A stretch of 64,000 nt of DNA. It comes from Parapristionchus giblindavisi. Taxonomy: Eukaryota; Nematoda; Chromadorea; Rhabditida; Diplogasteridae. The position numbers were made by a program, and so were the translations under genes. The stretch covers positions 248,001 to 312,000 of the forward strand of contig CALSFV010000054.1 in assembly GCA_943737045.1 (NCBI GenBank), read 5' to 3'. Below are positions 28,276 through 42,300 of this stretch, one piece after another. Within the stretch, counting starts at the first letter, position 1; each line of letters begins with the position of its first letter. The notes under the pieces were generated by a model. It did no database searches and was not told the DNA's origin. It saw only the letters and a list, made by a program, of their open reading frames with translations.

Positions 28276-29033
28276 GATGTAGTGGTTAGGCTGCCAGATA
28301 ATGGTAGAGTTCAGCGATGGAAAGTATGATATGAAAAGGGAGAGCGAGAGAAAAGCGTCAGGAAAGATATGGAGGAGGGGGAAGAGCGAGAGAGTGAGAG
28401 AGGAAGAGGTAATGCTTGATTGACATCACAAACCCGTAGGTAATACCAACTTTGGAACAACAAACGTCATTTCAAAACGAATTATAGTAGAACTACTACT
28501 GTAATCATGAAATGATTCATAGGAATACTACTATAACCCAGACAACATCATGGTTGTGCGAATAAAAATATTAAGTAAATCAATATTTTAAAAGAAAATA
28601 AGACAAAAACGTTGTAAAAAGATTCAAAGAAAACGAAAAAAGTGAGATAAAGACTAAAGATACTTTAGAGAGTGGTCATAGGGAGGAATAACCTTGAGCA
28701 AATACAACTTAGTATTACAACTACCGAAGAATAACTTAAGACTTACGGTAAGAACCTTGGTGATTTAGTGATTTAGAGCCATAAGGCAGGAACTTAGCGA
28801 TAAAGGTTCGTACAAGAACAATGACTCATAAATCACCATATAGAAGGGAAAGTGGATGAAATAATGGACACTTGCCTATGATATCTATCTATCTCTTCAC
28901 CTCTCCCTCAATGATACAAGCATAAGGATGAGGGGAGAAAGTCTCGTCCGAAATGCCCTCAAGGCACAAATTGAAAGTGAGAAAGGAATTGATGTAGAGA
29001 GATAGAGGGGTAGAGCTGGTATAGCTCCTAGAC

Positions 29034-29101
29034 GGAGAAAGGGAGAGGGAGAGGGAGAGGGAGAGGGAGAGGGAGAGGGAGAGGGAGAGGGAGAGGGAGA
29101 G
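29034..29101. repeat. (GGGAGA)n polypurine tract
   Basis: About eleven head-to-tail GGGAGA units make a pure homopurine run on the plus strand. Related tracts follow at 29454-29531 and 31678-31765, and mirror-oriented CCCTCT runs at 29611-29665 and 33785-33835. Predicted open frames here are low-complexity artefacts. Confidence 0.9.
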
Positions 29102-30462
29102 GAGTCTAGAGGTAGAGTGACAATACAGGTTGTATAGGAGTGGGAAAGATGGAGGCTTGACCAATTAGAAGAATGAAGAAGGAAGAAGAATTGTGTTGCG
29201 ATAGATTAAGAAAACGCAAAATTTGAATAAATTCTTCCCGGTTTCCGCCAAGTTCCACTCAGTTTACGATAGGCTTACGATTACGGTATTAGGTTACGGT
29301 ATTAGCCGAAAGTATCTTAACAACCTTAAAGTGGTTGCAAAGTCCCACGTAAGTGAAAATAATGATAATAGTGGAAAAAAAGAAAGAGAAACGAGAAAAT
29401 GGAAAGAGGGAATGAACTACTGTTCCCTTTCTCTATCTCACGCCGATGGATAGTTGGAGGGGAGGAAGGGAGAGGGAGAGGGAGAGGGAGAGGAGAGGGA
29501 GAGGGAGAGGAGAGGGAGAGGGAGAGAGAGTAAAAAGGGAGACAGTGGCCCTGAACTTTCTCGCGGCTGGTACATAGTGGGAGATCTTCCTCTCTTTCCT
29601 TTTTCATCCCGGTCTACCTCTCTCTCTCTCCCTCTCCCCCACTCTCTCTCTCTCCCTCTCCCTCTTACTTCTCGATCCTCTACAATACCATCGACCTTGT
29701 CTTTCTCTACACTCTCGAGATCAATAGAGATGGATGAATTGAAGAGAAAGAAGAAGAAGAAGAAGAGGTTCCCTGAGGGTCACTATTAGCCCCGCCCCCT
29801 TCATCCATCATCCTATTCGTTCTGTAGTAGAAAGTTGGCAACAAAAGTGAATGAAGTGAGGGGGATAAAAGTATGGGCGGAGTTTCATTTCGTTTTTATG
29901 CGATTGACCGTAGTGGCACTCTCACTCTCGGATTAATAGTTTCGCTTTTCCTCTCGGAACGAGAAAGGAAAAGTGAGCAATGGATAGTGTATCATACTTG
30001 TCGAAGAGAAATCGAAATGAGGGATTATGTTTTTTTGGGGCGGGACCATTTTGTGGAAAATACTGGAGAGAGGGTGCGAAATGAGACGATGTTTGTCTAA
30101 TTTTTATGTATTTCGCAACTCTTAACTGTAGAGTTCTGACGTGGATTTAATGCCAGAATTCTGAATTCCAAGAGTATTAGTAGTTTAGTGTAGATATACA
30201 TTGATATGGCTTTAGAGATTCGCAGTGCACAAGCCATGATCTATTTCGTCAATCAGCAACCCGATATTGGATGAATAGAAATGAGATGGTCGGATATGGT
30301 GAAGAATGTCTTCATAAATTTGAGGCTAATAGAAGATCACTTGACTGTATACTATTACTTGATAAGAATGGTTTTATTGAGTCAATTTAACATGATAAAG
30401 AAAAGTATCCTTTGTCCTGTAGAAAACGCACCTCACAACCTTACTCAACTGCTTTTTAGTTC

Positions 30463-30608
30463 TGTGGCCGTATGCAAGAACCGTTTTCCGGGAAAATGTG
30501 ACGTCATTAGCGTAGGCGGAAGCGTTTTCCAAAAATCCTCCGCTTACGCTAATGACGTCACATTTTCCCGGAAAACGGTTTTCCCGTTGTTCTTTCATAC
30601 GGCCACTG
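30463..30608. mobile_element. Palindromic MITE carrying a CRE-like site, copy 1
   Basis: A ~140-bp near-perfect palindrome with ends GTGGCCGTATG / CATACGGCCAC. Each arm carries AATGTGACGTCATTAGCGTA, so the CRE palindrome TGACGTCA occurs twice. A second copy is at 50848-50994. Confidence 0.85.
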
Positions 30609-33600
30609 TTCTATACTTCTGTATAGATCATGAAGAGCTTCAGCTTGAGAACCGTCTCTCTATTTCTGGTCGATCATCGATCTCTCCCGCATATTACCAA
30701 TGAATCATAACCATAAATACATTACGCAAGTGCCTTCCTTGTCTACTATTGACCTCAGATGGCCTTTCATCAATCTAGAGATAACAGAATATATATCCAG
30801 TGATGACTATGACCTTAGACAACAAAAGAGATCTTAGATGGATAGATGAAAGTATGATACAATTAGACTCCTTTGTACCTCTAGAGTCTCTCCCTCTCAT
30901 TTTCCATCTACCTCTACCTCTACCTCTATCCCTCTTGAAAATCATCCCTCCCTCTGCTGTGCTAATTTACTCTAACCTCTATGGGAATCGATTCGAAATG
31001 CCACAATTCAGATAACTCGCAGAGTTGAAATCGTTGAGTGACCTTGCCAATACTGTCGAATTGTTTCCAGAATGGTCATTTGTCTTCTTTTCTTTTTTGT
31101 TCTGTCAGAGAAGTAAGAAGAGTTAGATTCTTCGTCCTTTTTATGTGTAATTGTGTGCCTTTGAGAAAGAGCGCGAAAGTGTCACTATTCTATCGAAAAG
31201 AATATGTTTGAAAATAGAGTCATGTCTCATTATTGTGGTGGATGTTTATATATAGCTCATTGTCTGTTACAATTATTATTAAAAAATAAGCGAAAAAGGC
31301 AAATTCTGATGAGAAGATACGGTTTTATATCATGACTATTGTCACAGAAGCTTTACCATGATAAATACCATGAAATTTATGGTGAATCATTTTTTCAGTT
31401 TTGATTTGTACTCCCTTCTAATCACAAGTAGCATTGATTTTGAAAACTATTTTTGACTTCTTGTAATAAGTTAGTTGTACTACTCTTCCAGTGTTTATTT
31501 CTCTTTGTATTTGCAATAATAATAATAATAGCCCAAGCTTTAATCCTCATATCATATGTTTCTTCTTTGTGAGTAAAGTACACTGCTCTCACTATACTCT
31601 ATGTATAAAGAATATAGTAGGAGTAAGGATATGAGAGTGAAGCGAGACGAATAGTACAAGAGGATACTATAGGATGAGGGAGAGAGAGAGGGAGAGGGGG
31701 AGAAGGAGAGGGAGAGAGGGAGAAGAGTGGGAGAGGGAGAGGGAGAGAGGGAGGGAGAGGTAGAGAATAGAGTGAGAGAATGGACGAGAGAGAGTGACGG
31801 GGACAAGTTTCTCTGCCTTTCCAATGGGAATGAAAAGAAAGGAAAAGAGACGAGATATATGCAGATACCTAGAGTGTTAGCCTTGAGGCTGTGAGAGAGA
31901 TGGAGAGGGAGGAATGAGAAAGATGGAGGGGGAGAGGGAGAGGAAAAGGAGAGGGATAGATCAAGCTGGACATTCTCGAGCTCTCGAAGGTCGCAACATT
32001 TGATTGAACCAGTGAAAGAAAGCGAAAAGAGTAAAGTGAGGATCAGAGGGATCTCATGTCTCACAAGCCACTTTTCTTTGAAAGATAAACGAAAGAGATT
32101 TATTTTTATTGAGTTTCAATGGTCAGTGGTTTTTATGGTTTTTATAATAATAATATGGTCACAACACGTTTCAGGTTGAGGATGAATGTGAAATTATAAC
32201 ATGATATATCTATATTCTGTATCATGTATACATCATTACTGAAATACCTAATACGATTAAGAAAAATTGCTAAAATATAAAAAAAATAATCGAAAAATCT
32301 CTATTTTTAGAACTACATTTTTTGTGACTTTTTTCATTGATCATTTTGATCTCACGTTCTCTATTCCTGCAAGAGAGTTTGGCCAGAAATATGAGTATAG
32401 GGATTAGTTCTATTTCCCTTTTAAAGGTGAAAGGATGAAGATAAGATAATATTGAAAGTGATTCCGGGTTTTCTTGATCCGAATGAAATCGAAAAGATAA
32501 CCAATCATTTCCTGGTTTAGCAATCAGGAACTGAAAGATAAATATGATCATAATAACTAATAAAATTAATGAATTAAAAGTAGCAATTAGTAAGGGTGAG
32601 ATTCACTGTTTCGGCCATGAGGTTCTAGACAGTGAAATCTCTACTCCATGGGTCCGAGGTGTGTCATATATAGGAATGTTATATTAGAAAAAAAAGAAAA
32701 TCAAACTTACTGTATTTATCAGCATGTTATTACATTTCGAATATTATTCTCATTTCATACTGTCTCGAATCCGATCACATGATTCATCCTTTTAAGGTTT
32801 ATGTCCTTTTTAGACCCCTTAAGATTATGTAGAACGTTTGAATGGATCCTTGAGTTTCGGCTAGAACCTTTCCCTTTTCATAATTGTAAATACCCTAATC
32901 TTGAGACTTATGCTAGTTAGAACATTTACTCGACGTCCGACATCAGCGTTGAAACATTTAGTTATTTCATCAATCACTATCCATATCAATGTCAAATCGC
33001 AATTATTTCATTTCAACTGCTGTCTCGGCCGTAGATAAATTATTATTATAACTCGTGAAAATGTTGGGACATTACTGAGTACACATTACAGCTTCTTTCC
33101 TAGAGCGGCAAGACTTTTGGCACAACCTGACAATCAAATAGAGTTTCCCTGACAAATTATGTTTCGTCTCTATTATTCCAAAGATTCGTCCAGTATTCTA
33201 TTCTTTAACCCGTGAGCAATTCATTATTTTTAGCATTATCATCATCATTATTGATTTTCGTTTCTTCCTCTTTCATCGCACGTTTCATTGTTTATTCATG
33301 AATACGTATAAATATTATTATTATTGCACTTGTTCGGGCTGTCCCACTACGACCCGGTAACTTGCCCTGCTTCACAATAAAAGTACACGATGAGTTCGTT
33401 CTGCTCTCGAAAAGAGGAGAAAGCCTCACGAATCTGTGTCAATGTAACAATAAATCAGTACAAGCGATACAATCAATTTTCGAATTCACCGTATTTCAAT
33501 TGTATTGATTATTTACTGTATCCCATTGTTCAATAACAGTATCTCATGATATCTACCGTACCCTAGCTTATACAGTAGTCCGCAGTGCTTATCAGTTTGA

Positions 33601-36600
33601 CAGCAATAAATTGCTTTCTTATCTTATCTCTGAACGGTCTATCAATCAAACAATCTCTGCTTATCTCAACCAATTAGGCTGGTCAGCATGAAACCCTCTT
33701 GCAAACTCACTCTCTACTTCTCCCACTAAATACCTCTATCTCCTTCTCTTCCTCTTTCCTCTCTCTCCGTCTTCTTCTACCTCTCACTCCCTATCCTCCT
33801 CTCCCTCTCACTCCCTCTCCCTCTCCCTCTCCCTTCTGCCTCTCAATCGTTTTGCCCTCTTCTCATCTACTTTACTCGATCGGACGAAGGTCAACGAAGG
33901 TTGAAAAGAAGAAGAAGAACATAGAATGTAATGGATAGAAGAGAAATGGGAAGGAGGAGATGACGAATGGAGAGTGGGGAAATAGTGGGGGGAATAAAGA
34001 GAATTATCCAAAGAAAGATCAGTTCAAGACACAAGAAATACTCCGTTCGAGAAGATAAAAGAGGAAAAACTGCCTAATCCACGCTGGAATTCATTAGAAG
34101 AACAAATTATTTTGAAAGCTTAATGCCCTCACGCCAATATTCCTTCCTTCGTTCTTCCTTCGTTCCTGTATTAATACTTGATTTTTATTCTCGAATAATT
34201 TTGAAGACCAGCAAATACTATGGCACAATATAAAGATGTTTTTGTATGATATCGGAAATGTTGGTGGTCATTTAGTGCACAGAAAGTGTCGTAGACAAGA
34301 CAAGAATGTATTGAGATTGATCGTAAATCAGACAAATCTACCCAACAAATTAGATTAAATATTCCAGTTACAAGGGGAAATAACACTATATTTTCGGAAG
34401 ACCATACATAATTTTCAATATTCAAACTAAATAATGAGTCAACGATCGTAGTTATTGCCTCTTTATTTAGTTTGACTCGTGTTCCCCATTTTACTTTACC
34501 TTACTCGGTGTCATATTTATTCAATGGAAGAGAAATAAATAAATAGAATGTCCCATGTGGTTAATCATCCCTGATTCCGATTCATAACATAATCGGCTCA
34601 TGTTCGCCAGTCTTTCCGTGCCTGTTAGTGGAGATTATTCGACAAAATAACCATTGTCCAAATGATTCTAGACAGATGAGAACTCACAAGTTACAATGAA
34701 AGATTAAACTATACTATTATGATTAAAATATCGATTTTTTGAAAATAAGATTACTGTCGACATATCCGAATTATAAAATTGAGTTTCATAGTTTTGTAAA
34801 CTTTCTAATTCACTTTTTTTTTCCAGAGCAGGTCACCCACGTTGATCGTAATTCGCCCTTTTTCATTTTCACTTTTCATCCTCTTTCTCCGTCTACATCT
34901 CAATTATTTTCACTCTTCCATGTTATCTCCACTGTCTGGATATCCCTTTCATTATGTGCTTTTGTAAGTTCGGGAAGGGAAAAGTGCACTTGAAATTGAG
35001 GATAAAAATATAAAGATTCCAGGAGGACTCAAATGGTGACAATGATCTTTAGAATCTGAAATCTCAAATGGAGTTGTCAAATGGAGTTGCTTAAAGTACA
35101 TAGATCGTAAAGAGAATACTAGAGATCAATCCGGTTAACAGGTGTAAAATATAAATTGAAGTAAAATCTTTATCTACCGTTCTTGAGAGTATATTGATTA
35201 ATTATTACTTCACAATTTTTCGACTGTATCGTTCATGCGTGAGCATGTGATAAATATATAATATATAAGTAATATATTGAATGTCTATTTTAGCAATTCT
35301 TTATTTATTCTTCCGAGATGGCTAATCTTCTTCGGCGATTTCATCGATTGATTCATCGTGGAAGGTCATGGTCGAGAACGAAAAAGAACCAAGGGAAATG
35401 AGAAAGGAACAAAAAAAGAAGGAACAAAAAGAACTCTAGTTCTCTCTAGAAAATGGATAAACTTAATTTTTTGCACTTCATTTACTTTTAATAAGAAAAA
35501 AGATCCATTGTTTTTGCTCTGGCCAGAGTGTCACATATACTGAAACTTATTGTTAGTTAAACCAGCTACAAAATAGTTTGGACCACTGCACGACAAATTT
35601 TCGTTCGGTTCCACCCAACACTATTTTGACTGCTAAACTCTTCTTTTCTACTATACGGTGCTGTTCACTTTCACCTAGATAGGTTTGTGACCGACCATAC
35701 GCTTGTATGGTATAAGGATCATTGGGAACAGCGCCTTGGTCGGACGACTCCAATAAAAGTACGACGGGCCTTTGGCTGGTTGCTTTATAAGTATCTTTAT
35801 TCTGTTGTTTCGAAACTAATGCAAAATGTTACAGTTACATCATATAAGAGAGTGTGGCCAGAGCGGAGAGGAGCAAATAATGTATGTTAAACTAATTGTA
35901 AGCATATCAGTCTACGCACTTCTTTGAAAGTATTCAATTATCTATACTTTTCATTGACAAAAGATCAACATGAAATATGTTTCATAAATTTATTTTTTAG
36001 CAGAAAGAAAAGTGATATCGTTCATTGTCAGTCTAATATTGCGATGTGTTAATCATTGAAATATCATACATGGAGGGTTATGATATCTCACTGATTTACT
36101 CATTTCAATATTGGATTGATCAGTATCACTACAAGGATTATTTGAGCATAGTCAAATATAGACCATAATTTTTAATGCTTTACTTTATTGTGATGATAAA
36201 TAAGGTTTTACTTTCGTCTTTGTTTTTGCAAAATCAAATATTTATTGTGTCCTTTTTTATTTCAGCAGCCTTCTAACAACATCACAATGTTCTACTTTCT
36301 GGCTAATTAGCAATAGCCAAACTATCTAAAGGATTGTATGGTTCATTTCTTTGTTTTCACAATTGTAGAGACCTAACTAAAATATATTCCTGCTAGCAGT
36401 ATTTTTATGTTACTGAAATTGTTTATTTCCAATCAATATTTCCTTAAATGTTGAAAGGTCCTCAATATTGTTTGTCATTCGACACGCAAGAACGTGAGGG
36501 TAGGCAAACTGTAGTTTTATTAACATGAGCGATCATTAATTAAGCACATTATCTATTCATATATTTGTTTTTGTGTGTATTCTTGTTTCACATTATAATC

Positions 36601-36662
36601 GGCATCATTAATTACGTAGAAAAATGATAAATGTATTATTTAGAGCTCTTCGTAATCCCCAC

Positions 36663-39175
36663 AACATTATTTATTTATTTATTTATTTATTTGATACACC
36701 CGTGACAGGTGCGACAGCAAATACAGAAACGATGAGATAAATAATTATAATAATGATAGAAACTTGGGGAAGGTGTGTTAATCGATAGCTATCAAATCGC
36801 CAGTGATCCAGTTAGAGTGAGGTGGACGAAGCCTCAGAACGGGAAGGGGACCGTTCAGATCCATGTGAGGGGTTGGATCATAATGGAATCACCGGGATAG
36901 ACAACTAAAGATTGAGTACTTCGACTTGTAGAGTATGGGGAAGTTGTGGATGGCGAAATAGGTGAAATTTGATAGACTGAATTGACAACATTGGATTACA
37001 GATACGATGTAAATTACACAGAAAACGAGTAGTACGATGTGCAAATGAGCTACGAAGATTCTCTCTTTTAGCAATTGGAATGTGAATAGAGAATGCATTG
37101 TGACGAGAATTACAATTTCGTAAAGCATAGTAATCAGACATAGGTACATCGACAAGTGAACGAATAATCTTTACAGCAAAAATAATGTCAGCAACTAAAC
37201 GCCTTGAATAAAGTGAATGTAAATGATAATTATCAAGTCTAATATCGTAAACGGGGGGTGAGGTAGTGGCAAGGGTGGTACGATAATGTAATAATCTAGT
37301 GAAAAGGTGCTGGGGTTTCTCTAATTGTCTAATTAGACCCTTCGCAGAGGGAGACCATACCGGTGAAGCATACTCAAGTACGGGTAAAATGAATGAACGG
37401 AAAGCTCTAACGTAAGGATCAATAGATGTACAAGAAACAGAACGAAATAAGAGATAGATAAGCTTATTGGCTTTTTGACAGGTAATATCTATATGAGAAC
37501 GAAAGGATAAAGAGGAATCAATGTAGACACCAAGATCTCGAATAGGTTCTGGAAGAGAATTGAGATTGGAATCGGGGATAGGAAGAAGAAAAGAGTTGAG
37601 ATGGTATTGGTGGATAGGGTTGGATTTGCCTATGTAAAGAACGGTGCATTTGTTTTGTGCAACCGATAACTGCCATTTTTGACAGTATTCTAATATACCA
37701 AGTAACCCATTCTGAAGTTGAGAGGTGAGTGTGGGGGAGTTAGCGGAATTATGAATGATGAAGAGTTTGATATCATCAGCAAAGAGGCGGAAGTGAACCA
37801 GTGGGTATGGTGATAGGGATAGAGGGAGATCGAAAAGGTAAATCAAAAAGAGGAGAGGACCCAGTACCGTACCCTGAGGTACGCCACTCAGAACATGTTT
37901 CTCTGAGGACAGAGAAGAACCAACTCTAACCTGTAAACGACGATTAGAAAGATAATCAGTGAGCCAATCAAATATACAACCACGGATACCTAGACAGTGT
38001 AATTTATGAAGCAATTTAGAATGGGATACAGTATCAAATGCCTTAGCGAGATCAACATACACAACATCAACGGAATCATCGCAGTCCATCGCCGCACGCC
38101 ATTTCTGGGTGCAATCGAGAAGCTGGGATACTGTGGATTTACCACTAACAAAACCATGTTGCTCAGGGGGAATGATATTATGAATATTGCACCAACGGAT
38201 GAGCTTTGGTTTGAGGATTCGCTCCATGACTTTACTGGGAATGGGAGTAAGTGAGATAGGGCGATAATCAGACACAGATGAGGGAGTGGGAATCTTTGGT
38301 ATAGGGATCACAAAGGAAATTTTCCATAGAGACGGAACTTGGCCTAACATAAGACTATAATTCATTATATGAGATAGAGGTTCAGAAAGGGTGAGATAAC
38401 AATGTTTGAATATAATGGATGGAATACCGTCAGAGGGGAGGGAACAAGAATCATATACACGACGTAAATGATATGAAATATCGATAGGAAGAATGATTGA
38501 GGTAGGTATGGATTGAGGGACAAGTTGGGAAGAATGCCATCGTCACTAGTGAAAACCGATTGAAAGTATGTAGCGAATGACTCTGCTTTTTCAAAGTCAT
38601 TAATGATAATGGTACCATTGAAATCTGTGAGGGAAGGGGCAATGGAAGAACGGGATTTAAATCTAGTTGAGATGTATCGATAATAAGACCTAGTATGGTC
38701 ATTGGACAACAATTTGTTTTCCTTGTTTTTTATAAATTTCCTAATTTCCTTATCTAGTTTAGCGGATACATTGAGGAACTGAGCTTTGACGGGCGCAAGG
38801 GAAATTTTATCAAAGAGGAGGCGTTTATGAGCAAGGAGTGATCGAATGTGAGGAGGATAATTATCGAAAGGGACAATTTGTTTCTTGTAAGGAATGAAGG
38901 ATGGAAATAGTTGAGTCAAGTAATCAATGAATAGGGTATACATATGGGAGATATCGGTAAAATCATGAAAGATCAAAGACCAATCTGTATTGGACAAAGC
39001 GGAGTTTAGGGCTACAAAGTCGGTCTTATGAAAGTCAAAGGCAGGAATAGATATAGGATCGGTAAGAGGCCAGGTGAGACGGAAAGAAACAGATGAGTGG
39101 TCAGAATTTTTGAACGGGGCAGAGACAATACAGTCAGAAATAAGATCAGAAGGGGCGAGAATTACATAACATTGT
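36663..39175 (-). mobile_element. 5'-truncated non-LTR retrotransposon (CR1/jockey-like LINE)
   Basis: Minus strand. The 5' end is cut within the endonuclease: only its C-terminal SDHSSVSFRLTWPL-like motif remains (~39100). A linker follows, then a reverse transcriptase frame at 38365-36905 with DYRPISLTPIPSKVMERIL, VVYVDLAKAFDTVSHSKLL, SGVPQGTVLGPLLFLIYLFD and the catalytic FRLFADDIKLF. The frame shifts near 38510-38530, separating linker and RT. The 3' end is a short-repeat tail of AAAT units (36667-36692 as ATTT on plus). It is an inactive copy. Confidence 0.9.
36905..38420 (-). pseudogene. Reverse transcriptase domain of the LINE
   Basis: About 500 codons in one open frame. RT motifs run in order: QHGFVSGKSTVSQLL, DLAKAFDTV, SGVPQGTVLGP, FADD (active-site pair of Asp), LGVYIDSSLSF, and a C-terminal region with YASPVWSP. 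The upstream linker is out of frame with it, so the full ORF2 is broken although the RT frame is intact. Replication of this copy is not expected, since the endonuclease is truncated. Confidence 0.85.
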
Positions 39176-39316
39176 TTAGTATCCTTGAGTAAAAATGTTG
39201 AGTAATTAACACAAATAAATTTCTTGTATTAATCAGTTGCAAACGTGTCAAATCAGATTGAAATTCACGAAAAGCACACAACTTCAGTAAAAAAAAGTTT
39301 ATCAAAATACAATTGG

Positions 39317-42300
39317 TCATCGTTGAGAGGCAACACGTACAAGATTAGGAGTGGATACTTTTGATGTTTTACTGATTGTTCGTGGATCTGCACATCTTTT
39401 CGATCGATCAATCAATCTCATTAGATATCGACGTATAACGGGACTTGTACAAATTAAGCACCACGGAGGAGAGATGCACAAAAGTTCGGTTGTCACAAAC
39501 CTTAATTGATGTTTTGATTACTTCAGAATTATGGATATGATTTAAGAAATTGATTAAGTGAAAATATTTACCATAGATCGAACGAGAAAGCCATGAGGTC
39601 CCAATCTTCCTCGAAAAGAGCAACCTGCATTTAAGATTCGATTATAATATTTTAAGATTTAAGATTAGAATTTTATTTCTTTAATTTTTGTCCTTTTTGG
39701 AAGTCACTAAGCGACTTCCAAACTACAGATATAATAAATCATAAGAACGAACGTACTTTAGATAGAATTATGTCGAAAATATCAAATGCCAACGTGCAGA
39801 ATGTCACTGCTGCAAAAACGAGAAGAAGAAATTCCTCTTTACGTTTCACCTGATATACATGTTATTCTAAATTTATATTTAGTATAAATATTAAAAAAAA
39901 ATTAGTCATGATTTCTATATCACTTTCGTCTACTTTTTTGGCGACATTTACAACTCTATTCAAGCTCAGACAAATGTATTGAACTTTTGAAATTTCGAAT
40001 TTTGATTCATAAAACAAAGATCAAAATATTTTTGTTACAAATTACATACGCTAACATGTATTCAATCTAAGTGACCCATGGCAGACGGTGATTCGATCGT
40101 GACTAATTTGTGAAATGAAAGCATCCATTTGAAATGAACCTACATCGCTCAGATTGGACAACTTGACTAAGGTGCTCTTCCTCAGATATATGGCACAAAA
40201 AGAATAGAGATATAGTGTAGCACAGATGAGTGAAGTTGATGAAACGATGGATATTGAAGCCCAGTCATCAATCTGCAATGATATCGTTGAATTGACTATG
40301 ATTTGTTCTGATTATGATTGAATGAATCGTATCATTTAAAAAATTATAATTTCTTGTACTATTTAAAAGCTTTACAAAGTTTTGAGAAAATAGAGAATAG
40401 AATAGAAAAAAAGCATAATTCGACTCGAAAAGATGAGCCTATTCAGAGGTGACATTCTGACATTTCTCATTCAATTTTTTTAGATTCGATCGCCTAAATA
40501 ATCCTTCTATTATGTGTTATATACATATTTATGGGTACAGTTTCGTGTCAGACATAATGACAAAAATATGGACCGTCATGAATATATACGTCATAAACGT
40601 CATATATTCGAAACTACATAGAAACTACAACATCAGCAGCACGTATCTAATATTATTATTACTTCATCTATCATTTCTAAAGATGAAGTAATAGTACTAA
40701 TAGTTACGTGTTTCCACTGAATCTGAATGACACTTCAGATTCAGAGGAAACAATGCTTAGTTAATCTTGATAAAGCGTATTACTGTTACTGCAACGATTA
40801 CTTCTGTATTTGCTGTCACATCTGCCAGTGGTGTGTCAAACAAATAAATAATTAAGTAGACATGTAAATAATACTTTGTAATGCTCATTGTCACATGTTT
40901 CTTTTTGATGATATTCATTTTCATGTGTCGTTGCATGCGTGTGCATGTAGATAAAATATAAATATATGTTTCAACAATTCAGAGACAAAAATTTTTTTGT
41001 TTTAAAAAATAAACAGCGTTTTGGGGATGGTTCAAAAATATAAATTAGTAAGATACTACTTCCGGGATCCAATTTGTAAGAAACAAATACCAAAAGCGTC
41101 ATTTGTTTATCATAGTACCGTCAATCTAATTCGAAGCAACAAATCGTCAAGCACGTGCGATTACGTCCAATATTAAAAAAAAGACATTTTGATTTTAATC
41201 TTATGATGTACACAAACCTCCACAACATCGTCAGTCATGAGAACGCTCAATCCTCCGTATCTAAAGACAAAACCTTTTTTGTGATAGTGAGAGAAATTAA
41301 TAGTGTAATCGCTTTTTCTGCGCGCACAAGCACTTGGAATATGGTAAATGTTCATTTGTTTCACCAATTTTTAGGAATAAAATATGAAAAAAATACGGAT
41401 GACTTAGATCACAGTGATTAAATTGTGAGAAAACTTACTTTGTGTCAGCTACGTAAGAGAAATTGGCCGTGGGCATGTAGATTATGGGAGTTTCTATCGC
41501 GATTCCAAGCGCCCAATAAGACAAGATGCATAGAGAAGTTGTTTTGATGCCCCAAATCTGAATTCGGCATGGCTTAATTTCTATTGTGCCACTTTCCTCC
41601 TAAATATACAGCTGTTTATTAGTTTTAGAAAAAAAACAATGAAGTGTTGTAAAGATTAAACAGGAACTTATAAGATTGGATAAAATTCTCTAGTAATATA
41701 ATCTCACAGTGTTGTATTTACTCGGCCATCTTATAGCAGTAGATCGATTTATTGCGAAAGGAATCATCGATAAAATTACAACAGCCCGAAGAACAGTATG
41801 ACACCAGTAGATGAATCTAAACATTATTGATAGATTTTTTTTGACCCTTTGCGCTTCTTTTACAATTAAACAGTTTTTGTTTTTTTTGTTTTTCGTTCTA
41901 GTAGAAAATTGTCACAACTATTCGCAATAACGAATACATCCCGAATAATCATGAAATATGGTAAAAAATAGTAAACTCTTGTGAGTTTCTAATACGTTAA
42001 ATAAAATGACCTAGTTCACGAAATTAATCTTATCACTTATTGTCACTTTTTCCAATGAAAGATAAATTACAAACTGTGCTAAAGATGAATAAATATGAGG
42101 CTGAAGAATATTGATGAATCCGTACTTCCTCGGTCTCAATAATACTTCTATGAAGAGAAAGAGAAATATGCATGGAAATGACTGAAATTCACATTTTATA
42201 CAAAAAAGTTCCAAGCACTAACAGTAATCTACTATAATTTTCATTTCCAAGCAGATCTTCAATTGACAATCTGACCTGAGCAAAGATCATTGTGAAGAAG

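Larger units (their letters stand above)
27735..36662. other. Gene-free region upstream of blmp-1
   Basis: About 9 kb without a supported coding exon. It holds purine-rich hexamer tracts near 29034-29101, 29454-29531, 29611-29665, 31678-31765 and 33785-33835, a palindromic MITE at 30463-30608, a tRNA-like sequence at about 28185-28275, and otherwise AT-rich sequence. As the 5' side of a regulated transcription-factor gene it probably includes promoter and enhancers, but I cannot point to defined sites. From 33.9 to 36.6 kb I see nothing specific. Confidence 0.6.

Noticed and set aside
29326..29789. Glu/Arg- or Ser/Leu-rich frames
   Set aside because: Same cause: (GGGAGA)n and (CTCTCC)n simple sequence.
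31552..32064. 170-codon Ser/Pro/Leu-rich frame
   Set aside because: A low-complexity reading of polypurine hexamer tracts, with no initiation or splice context.
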